Part shown: piece by piece, positions 7,197 to 11,620 of the stretch
Position numbering within the stretch: position 1 is the first letter of the stretch
Layout of the letters: the number at the start of each line of letters is the position of its first letter
Assembly (NCBI GenBank): GCA_963787195.1
Contig: CAWBCI010000076.1
Span: forward strand, 1 to 11,620
DNA: 11,620 nt
DNA from: CAWBCI01 sp963787195
Lineage (GTDB): Bacteria > Bacteroidota > Bacteroidia > Bacteroidales > JAGOPY01
Direction of reading: 5' to 3'
Translations under genes and position numbers: made by a program
The notes under the pieces: model-generated
Databases searched by the model: none
Seen by the model: only the letters and a program-made list of their open reading frames with translations
Told to the model about the DNA's origin: nothing

Positions 7197-9263
7197 TCAG
7201 GACCAAATCCTTAAAAACAGTATTTCAAGTCCCAGGAAAACCAGGGCTAAAATAATAAATAACTTCCAAAGTCGGATACCCTGGTTCAGTTCGCGGATAG
7301 TTTCAGTAAGGGGTATATTGCTGTCTTTCAGCAAGTCGAAATGGCTCAGATTATTTTTTTTGAGCAGATCTTTCAACTGGCTAAAATTATAGGTCTCCAT
7401 GACTGATTCCGAGCGGTCATAGTTGTAAGCTAAACCTTTGATGGTCTTGGAACTGCTGGTCAACCTATAAAGTCCGGCAGTTTTGATCTGCCCGTGAACA
7501 AAGAGATCCACCCTTTGGTCCAGATTCCTTTGTTCAGGGATAAATTCAAATTTATCATCAAGTCCCGATATCCTGAAAACATCGTCAGTAGACATGTGGG
7601 GATTTTTCAATTCAAGGGCCTGGTCCTTTCCAATTGTATAATATAAAGGCGAAGTGGAGGCGCTGAGCAAGGCGATGCGGTAAAGCGTCGGAACAAAAAT
7701 CGCATGCCGGGGAAAATTACTGAATTTTTCATCAAGAGGTACTGCCAGGAGATATACATTCCCGCTTTCTTCGGGTTGAACAGTCAGGAAACTGGCCCCG
7801 TTCATCATCTTCATCAGGACAATCTGGCCACTGGCCGAGGAACGACTGATATCATAATAGGAAAATACCGAAGGAAGATCCATAGAAGAGGCAGAGCCTG
7901 ATTTTACCCTCTGATCATTTTCAAAAACCTCATTGAAAACCGGATTTTGCAGGTCAAGGTCCGATACCCTCGTATTTGCATTCACTAACTGAGTATAATG
8001 CTCAGATCCGATAGATTTGAGAAATTCATCATAATTCTCCAAATTCATAAGAGCAGGAGGTATGATGAACAGGTTCCCCCCGTTCCGGACAAAATCCGAC
8101 AATTCTTTTGCCAGGCCGGAAGATATGGATTGCAAAGCTGATAAAAATATAAGTTCTTGTTCCTGCAGGCTGTTATAATCTATATTCTTTACCGAAACAT
8201 TTGTATAACTGAACGCTGAATCCTTTCCGAAAAGTGAATTCAGGTAAGGATTTTCATCAGCCCCGTTGATGACCATCACAGGGATTTTTTTTGCCACATC
8301 GAAAACCATGTAGAATTTATCATCAAAAGTGACCGGATAATCGGTAATTTCAAGCACACTGTAGTGTATGCCGGGTTCATAATTTGTGAAAGGCAGTTCC
8401 ACATCGGTATAGGAGCCGGCTTTCACATCAAAACTTGCCAGGGCTTTTTGCTTTTCATCTACAGTCAGCTTAACCGGGATTTTTTCAAAATCCTTGCCTG
8501 AATCATTCCTGATCCTGACTTCCAGCCTTACGCTCTGATTGAGTTGGTGCACAGGGGATACGAACCAGCAAGAGTCGATATAGAGATTATCGCGCTGAAC
8601 AGCCTGTAAAGGCAGCAAAACAGTTGATACCAGCGTATCAGGTTTTATTCCGGAAAAGTCGGTGCTGCTTCTTTGAAAATCGGAGATCAGATAATTCACT
8701 TTCCCCTTGGCCGATTGTCCGTTCAGAAGATCATACTGTCGATCGATAACTTCAGAAGTTTTTCTGACCGTAGGGGAAACATTTACCTGATCGACCATAT
8801 CCCTGAATTCATCCTGACTGACCATGCGCTGCTGAATACCTGAAAAATCGTTTGTAAGAAGTTGAAACAGATCGGAAGAGCGGTAAGCAGATGAAATTTC
8901 CTTTGCCCTGGATTTTGCCAGGTCCAGAAGGCTTCCACCGGTCCCTTCAGCCTCCATACTAAAGGAGTTATCGATATAAATACTCACGGCATTAGCTGAT
9001 TCCTGGATAACCGGACTTTCCTTTTTCTTTATATAAGGTTGAGCAAAGGCGATTACCAGGCAGGCGATGGCAAGCATCCTGAGCAAGAGAACCAGGAGGT
9101 GCCTTAAACGGGATTGTTTTTGAGTTTGCTGTTTCAGGTCCCGGATGAAATTAACATTGGTGAAGTAGATCTTCCGAAATCTCCGAAAATTGAACAGGTG
9201 AATGATCACCGGGATAGAGACCGCCATCAAACCCCAAAGTAATAAAGGATGTACAAAACTCAT
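7197..9263 (-). CDS. BatA-like membrane protein with VWA-like domain
   Basis: The 688-residue protein starts with the N-terminal double-transmembrane module of the BatA/aerotolerance family: HPLLLWGLMAVSIPVIIHLF (about 5-24), a basic loop with FRRFRKIYFTNVNFI, and a second helix (about 55-76) ending AFAQPY. A von Willebrand factor A-like domain follows, with strand VSIYID and a MIDAS-type D98-N-S-F-S102 motif. The middle part contains a CARF/IgG-like beta stretch and a glutamine-amidotransferase-like fold (MVINGADENPYLNSLF, then a DFVRNGGNLFIIPP segment). A final helix near 665-684 anchors the C-terminus, so most of the protein is expected in the periplasm. Homologues are common in Bacteroidota, but their role is unproven; the aerotolerance link comes from Bat operons. 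It is the first gene of the minus-strand run, with a candidate promoter at 9346-9374. Confidence 0.88.
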   Translation of the reverse strand: MSFVHPLLLWGLMAVSIPVIIHLFNFRRFRKIYFTNVNFIRDLKQQTQKQSRLRHLLVLLLRMLAIACLVIAFAQPYIKKKESPVIQESANAVSIYIDNSFSMEAEGTGGSLLDLAKSRAKEISSAYRSSDLFQLLTNDFSGIQQRMVSQDEFRDMVDQVNVSPTVRKTSEVIDRQYDLLNGQSAKGKVNYLISDFQRSSTDFSGIKPDTLVSTVLLPLQAVQRDNLYIDSCWFVSPVHQLNQSVRLEVRIRNDSGKDFEKIPVKLTVDEKQKALASFDVKAGSYTDVELPFTNYEPGIHYSVLEITDYPVTFDDKFYMVFDVAKKIPVMVINGADENPYLNSLFGKDSAFSYTNVSVKNIDYNSLQEQELIFLSALQSISSGLAKELSDFVRNGGNLFIIPPALMNLENYDEFLKSIGSEHYTQLVNANTRVSDLDLQNPVFNEVFENDQRVKSGSASSMDLPSVFSYYDISRSSASGQIVLMKMMNGASFLTVQPEESGNVYLLAVPLDEKFSNFPRHAIFVPTLYRIALLSASTSPLYYTIGKDQALELKNPHMSTDDVFRISGLDDKFEFIPEQRNLDQRVDLFVHGQIKTAGLYRLTSSSKTIKGLAYNYDRSESVMETYNFSQLKDLLKKNNLSHFDLLKDSNIPLTETIRELNQGIRLWKLFIILALVFLGLEILFLRIWS

Positions 9264-9345
9264 TCTGACCCGTTTTAAAATAATTCAGGAATGTAATGAC
9301 TTATAATGCCCACTTCGCAGATTGCCTGCTCCTGATATCCGTGAA

Positions 9346-9374
9346 CAAAATTAACTATATTCATAGAGATAACA
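9346..9374 (-). promoter_or_regulatory. Candidate promoter for the five-gene minus-strand run
   Basis: On the minus strand TAATTTTG (9353-9346) matches the Bacteroidota -7 consensus TAnnTTTG at all fixed positions. A weak -33-like TGTT (9374-9371) lies 17 bp upstream. Transcription would start near 9340 and give an untranslated leader of about 75 nt before the ATG at 9263. Confidence 0.45.
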
Positions 9375-9409
9375 TTTTTTCAGGCTGAAAATTATATGAA
9401 TGATCCATG

Positions 9410-9431
9410 TTATGCCGTCATTTCGTCATAA
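9410..9431. promoter_or_regulatory. 22-bp near-palindrome, possible operator
   Basis: TTATG-c-CG and CG-t-CATAA flank a TCATTT centre, giving seven paired positions per arm with one mismatch. It lies about 35 bp upstream of the candidate minus-strand promoter, a position fit for a dimeric regulator. No known operator consensus is recognised. Confidence 0.3.
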
Positions 9432-9475
9432 AATTTATTTTCCACGAAAAAAAAACTTTATATATTGGCTGCATA

Positions 9476-9488
9476 ATTATCGGATAAT
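9476..9488. promoter_or_regulatory. 13-bp perfect interrupted palindrome, possible operator
   Basis: ATTATC-G-GATAAT is perfectly symmetrical around a central G, in the middle of the divergent intergenic region. It could bind a dimeric regulator of either direction, but short AT-rich palindromes also arise by chance. Confidence 0.22.
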
Positions 9489-9644
9489 ATGATATTACCT
9501 TCGAATATTTAATACATAAATTGATGGCAATGGGTAAAAATGACCAAAAGAATTCGGATTAGCTCTTTATAGAATTGAATAACAGCAAGATAAAAAACAT
9601 TAAATTTTTTTTCCATAAAGTGTCGACTCTATTCACAGGTAAAA

Positions 9645-9652
9645 TATATTTG
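9645..9652 (+). promoter_or_regulatory. Candidate -7 promoter element for the acidic-protein gene
   Basis: TATATTTG matches the Bacteroidota -7 consensus TAnnTTTG exactly and sits 25 bp before the ATG at 9678, implying a short leader of about 20 nt. No good TTTG -33 element is present at the expected distance. The A- and T-rich stretch at about 9590-9614 could act as an upstream AT-rich enhancer element. Confidence 0.5.
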
Positions 9653-9677
9653 CACCCAATTTTTTAATGAACGAACT

Positions 9678-10046
9678 ATGGAACAGAAGAAGCTTGAGAA
9701 ACTGGAAAACATCAAATCCTATCTCGAAAGCGACAACATTGGCGCACTAAATCGCTATATTGATAAGATAAAGCCAAGTGTAAAAAGCGATGAAGATTTT
9801 CAGGATATCTTCGAAGAAGTTAAAACAAAGGATTATGATCAGGCCCTGTTGCTTACAGATGAAGTAATATTCGACATCCGAAACATAGATGATGACGATG
9901 ATGATACTAAGACGGATTCATACAGCAGTGATGATTATGAAGATAAAGATGATATGTTTTACGGTTCGGATGACTTCGGTGACCTCGGTGTTGACCAGAT
10001 GGATGACCTGAGTTTTTATGACGACAAGGATGATTATGATTTTTGA
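9678..10046 (+). CDS. Small, highly acidic protein of unknown function
   Basis: The 122-residue product has two parts. Residues 1 to about 70 are mixed-charge and look helical (KKLEKLENIKSYLESDN, then a DYDQALLLTDEVIFDIRNI segment), plausibly a small folded helical domain. Residues 71-122 are a low-complexity tail in which 24 of 52 residues are Asp or Glu, almost all Asp, starting with six Asp in a row and interspersed with Tyr and Phe (DDMFYGSDDF, SFYDDKDDYDF). There is no signal peptide, so it is expected in the cytoplasm. I do not recognise a family. A role in binding cations, basic proteins or nucleic-acid-binding proteins is conceivable but unproven. An exact -7 element precedes it, and corA follows on the same strand after 156 bp. 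Regular codons and a promoter argue for a real gene. Confidence 0.8.
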   Translation: MEQKKLEKLENIKSYLESDNIGALNRYIDKIKPSVKSDEDFQDIFEEVKTKDYDQALLLTDEVIFDIRNIDDDDDDTKTDSYSSDDYEDKDDMFYGSDDFGDLGVDQMDDLSFYDDKDDYDF

Positions 10047-10056
10047 TGATGTGAAT

Positions 10057-10087
10057 TAATCCGGATCATCTCATTAATTCCGGATTA
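10057..10087 (+). terminator. Hairpin after the acidic-protein gene (possible terminator)
   Basis: TAATCCGGA (10057-10065) pairs perfectly with TCCGGATTA (10079-10087) across a 13-nt loop, 11 bp after the stop codon. No T-run follows, so it may be a weak or factor-assisted terminator, a transcript-stabilising stem, or a protein-binding dyad. The rest of the 156-bp gap shows little beyond a possible corA promoter. Confidence 0.35.
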
Positions 10088-10154
10088 TCCTGAATTACCA
10101 ACTGACTTTATCATTGTGCTAATTAGTCTTTACTGACTGGCCTGCGTTTATGGC

Positions 10155-10183
10155 TGTGTTCAGACGGAGATTTCATATCTTTA
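10155..10183 (+). promoter_or_regulatory. Weak candidate promoter for corA
   Basis: TATCTTTA (10176-10183) matches 7 of 8 positions of the Bacteroidota -7 consensus. A TGTG at 10155-10158 lies 17 bp upstream as a poor -33 element. It is 19 bp before the corA ATG, so the leader would be very short. Confidence 0.3.
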
Positions 10184-10202
10184 TATCCGAAAAATATAAG
10201 GA

Positions 10203-11303
10203 ATGAATAAAAGCAAAAGAAAAAAGAGCCCCCGTAAAGCAAACTCCGGGAAGCGCTCTTCATTTAAGTCGGGTCTGCCACCCGGCGTACTCTTGCATAT
10301 AGGTCGTGTCTGGTCGGAAGATGTTTTAGTAAATCTCATCAGTTATAATGACAAGGAAATCCGGGAGAAAATAACCACTGATTTGTCCTTGCTCTCCAAA
10401 TTGCCGGCAGATATGTATCATTGGATAGAGGTCACTGGCTTGCATGAGCCCAAAGTCATTGAAGAGATCGGTAAGATATTCGATATACATCCATTACTTC
10501 TTGAAGATATTCTGAATACTGAACAAAGGCCCAAATCTGAAGATTTTGTGGGCTATCTCTTTCTAACCCTAAAGTCCCTTGATTATAAAGTTTCAGGTGG
10601 GGATAAGACCCTGGAAACGGAACAGGTCAGTATGATCCTGGGGAAAAATTATTTGATCTCCTTTAAGGAAGCTGATAATAAAATGCTGGAACCTGTGAAG
10701 GAACTGCTCAGGCAATCCCGTGGAAAAATCCGGCAAAAAGGTCCTGACTACCTGATGTTCACCCTTACAGATATCATCGTTGATAAATTCTATTCCATAC
10801 TTGAATCAATTAATGATAGCCTGGATAATTTGGAAGAAGCCATCTTCGAAAATCCTGTGGAAGAACTTTTGGGAGAAAACCAACAGATCAAAAGGGACAT
10901 ACTGCAGCTTCGTAAAACGATTGTACCGCTCAGGGAAGCGCTGCATAAACTCGAATTATTCGATTCGGACCTGATCGATGATAAAACCAATAAATATTTT
11001 AGTGATGTGTATGACCATACAGCGCAGATTCTTGAAAATATTGAAACTTTCAGGGAAATAAACTCGGAACTGAAAGATATTTACTTGTCGAGTATCAGTT
11101 ATCGCATGAATCAGGTGATGAAGGTGCTGACCATAGTAGCAACTGTATTTATCCCTCTGACTTTTATTGTTGGGGTTTATGGGATGAATTTCGAATACAT
11201 GCCTGAAATTCACTGGAAATATGCTTATCCCGCGGTATGGCTTATCATGGCTTCATCAGCCGTAGGTATGCTGATATATTTCCGTATTAAAAAGTGGTTT
11301 TAA
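10203..11303 (+). CDS. corA: CorA-type magnesium/cobalt transporter
   Basis: CorA is a homopentameric inner-membrane channel for Mg2+ (also Co2+/Ni2+), with a large cytoplasmic N-terminal domain that senses Mg2+. This 366-residue protein has the standard layout: a cytoplasmic alpha/beta domain (about 30-200), long helices leading to the membrane (about 200-300), TM1 (about 304-326) ending in the signature YGMN with GMN at 327-329, a short external loop (FEYMPEIHWKYAYP) in which MPEL is replaced by MPEI, and TM2 (about 341-361) with a basic C-terminus (RIKKWF). The first about 22 residues are an unusual very basic extension rich in Lys, Arg and Ser. The ATG at 10203 is preceded by AAGG only 1-2 nt away, too close to be a normal ribosome site. 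A later start could remove the basic extension, but no other Met occurs before the folded domain. Confidence 0.95.
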   Translation: MNKSKRKKSPRKANSGKRSSFKSGLPPGVLLHIGRVWSEDVLVNLISYNDKEIREKITTDLSLLSKLPADMYHWIEVTGLHEPKVIEEIGKIFDIHPLLLEDILNTEQRPKSEDFVGYLFLTLKSLDYKVSGGDKTLETEQVSMILGKNYLISFKEADNKMLEPVKELLRQSRGKIRQKGPDYLMFTLTDIIVDKFYSILESINDSLDNLEEAIFENPVEELLGENQQIKRDILQLRKTIVPLREALHKLELFDSDLIDDKTNKYFSDVYDHTAQILENIETFREINSELKDIYLSSISYRMNQVMKVLTIVATVFIPLTFIVGVYGMNFEYMPEIHWKYAYPAVWLIMASSAVGMLIYFRIKKWF

Positions 11304-11310
11304 TCAATGA

Positions 11311-11352
11311 GACTCAATTTTTTCAAGCGAAGCGAAGAAAAAATTCTTAGTC
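11311..11352 (+). terminator. Stem-loop just after corA, probable terminator
   Basis: AATTTTTTC (11316-11324) pairs with GAAAAAATT (11337-11345). Beyond a small internal loop, GACT (11311-11314) pairs with AGTC (11349-11352). The loop holds a GCGAAGCGAAG stretch. It begins 8 bp after the corA stop and could end transcription from either side. It is also the left end of the hairpin cluster that continues to 11467. Confidence 0.45.
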
Positions 11353-11443
11353 GAATTGATCCCGAAAAGACGAAGTCTTATTCGGGATCTGATGGGACTA
11401 AATTCCCCATCTCTTGAGACGAATAAGAGATATTTCCTTAAGA

Positions 11444-11467
11444 TACCCCGCTGCTTACCGCGGGGTA
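11444..11467. repeat. GC-rich 8-bp hairpin at the right end of the cluster
   Basis: TACCCCGC and GCGGGGTA form a perfect 8-bp stem with an 8-nt loop in otherwise AT-rich DNA. Its local GC content stands out, and it marks the right boundary of the hairpin-rich segment. On the minus strand it lies about 36 bp past the stop codon of the partial reading frame at 11503-11620, so it could also act as that gene's terminator. Confidence 0.5.
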
Positions 11468-11502
11468 GTTCATTTGTATGAAAATAGATTTGCAGCTTCA
11501 TC

Positions 11503-11620
11503 TCAGGGACAGACACAAACTAATCCTTTAAGGTACAAGCTTTCCGGAAAATTTAATGCTATGCTGTGGTCAGCTCCCTGAAAAAGATGATCTTTAATAA
11601 AGACCTTCCGGCCGGCATCA
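11503..11620 (-). CDS. Possible C-terminal end of a T9SS-sorted protein (partial, perhaps truncated)
   Basis: The minus-strand frame is open from the window edge to a TGA at 11505-11503, giving 38 residues that contain GRKVFIKDHLFQG, DHSIALNFP and ESLYLKGLV. This order (G-R-x-V, a variable strand, a short I-x-L strand, then x-Y-L) resembles the type A sorting domain that directs Bacteroidota proteins to the type IX secretion system. In that domain the Tyr is normally followed by 15-20 more residues and a last basic strand. Here only about nine residues follow, ending VCVCP. The gene may therefore be shortened or frameshifted, or the resemblance may be accidental. Most of the gene would lie beyond the right edge. 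Confidence 0.35.
   Translation of the reverse strand, partial: DAGRKVFIKDHLFQGADHSIALNFPESLYLKGLVCVCP

Larger units (their letters stand above)
9264..9677. other. Divergent AT-rich intergenic region (414 bp)
   Basis: This gap lies between the 5' ends of two divergent genes: the BatA-like gene (minus) and the acidic-protein gene (plus). It is clearly more AT-rich than the coding DNA, with an A9 run near 9446-9455 and a T8 run near 9605-9612. I see candidate -7 elements for both directions, two dyad symmetries (9410-9431 and 9476-9488), and no convincing reading frame, tRNA or other RNA gene. A small untranslated RNA cannot be ruled out from sequence alone. Confidence 0.7.
11311..11467. repeat. 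Compound hairpin cluster, REP-like dispersed element
   Basis: At least four further stems follow the corA terminator-like hairpin within about 110 bp. GATCCCGAA plus AAGAC (11358-11371) pairs with GTCTT plus TTCGGGATC (11375-11389), a 14-bp stem with one bulged A at 11380 and a GAA loop. TTAGTC (11347-11352) pairs with GACTAA (11396-11401), enclosing that hairpin. GATGGG/CCCATC (11391-11396 with 11406-11411) and ATCTCTT/AAGAGAT (11409-11415 with 11425-11431) come next. Last is TACCCCGC/GCGGGGTA (11444-11451 with 11460-11467). Such density of perfect stems outside genes is typical of REP-like or other small mobilisable non-coding repeats. The final GC-rich hairpin followed by AGTTCATT resembles intergenic repeats I associate with Bacteroidota genomes, from memory only. 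Copy number cannot be judged from one window. Confidence 0.6.

Noticed and set aside
9897..9905. GATGAC repeats in the acidic gene as a nucleotide microsatellite
   Set aside because: The Asp run uses mixed GAT/GAC codons and matches the protein-level bias, so it is better read as coding low complexity than as a slippage repeat.
11304..11516. 70-residue minus-strand reading frame across the hairpin cluster
   Set aside because: It runs entirely through palindromic repeat DNA, has no domain or ribosome site, and its sequence is just the translation of the stems. It is most likely spurious.
1..11620. CRISPR array, defence system, prophage or integrated element
   Set aside because: No regularly spaced repeats, Cas, nuclease, integrase, recombinase or transposase sequences were found. 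Apart from the hairpin cluster the content is housekeeping.

Overview
The window looks like chromosomal DNA of a Bacteroidota member, probably a Bacteroidales-like lineage. Three things point there: the gene families present (a BatA-type double-anchor protein, a ParC of the Bacteroidota type, an FprA-type flavodiiron protein), candidate promoters of the TAnnTTTG type, and start codons that mostly lack a Shine-Dalgarno sequence. The placement is inferred from protein and promoter character, not from a marker search. No tRNA, rRNA, CRISPR array, transposase or phage gene is visible.

Layout. At the left edge, the 3' part of tsaD (tRNA t6A synthesis) and a zinc-free medium-chain reductase run on the + strand. 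They converge on a run of five minus-strand genes spaced 25-48 bp apart. In transcription order these are a large BatA/VWA-like membrane protein (9263-7197), an isochorismatase-fold cysteine hydrolase (7168-6626), topoisomerase IV subunit A (6597-3784), a flavodiiron protein (3735-2518) and a lipoprotein of unknown function (2471-1626). A 414-bp AT-rich divergent intergenic region (9264-9677) holds candidate promoters for both directions and two dyad symmetries. To its right, on the + strand, are a small, extremely acidic protein (9678-10046) and a CorA-type magnesium channel (10203-11303). Past corA, about 160 bp (11311-11467) is packed with consecutive hairpins, which looks like a REP-like dispersed non-coding element. 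The right edge carries a short minus-strand reading frame that resembles the end of a type IX secretion sorting domain and seems cut short next to that element.

How the genes relate. Most are housekeeping: tRNA modification, chromosome decatenation, Mg2+ uptake, and O2/NO detoxification. The compact minus-strand run suggests co-transcription of topoisomerase IV with the flavodiiron protein and an envelope lipoprotein, with a possible internal promoter at the end of parC. No complete novel system is evident. The points most worth a second look are a sliding-clamp-like motif at the very C-terminus of ParC, the compound hairpin element after corA, and the acidic protein beside corA.
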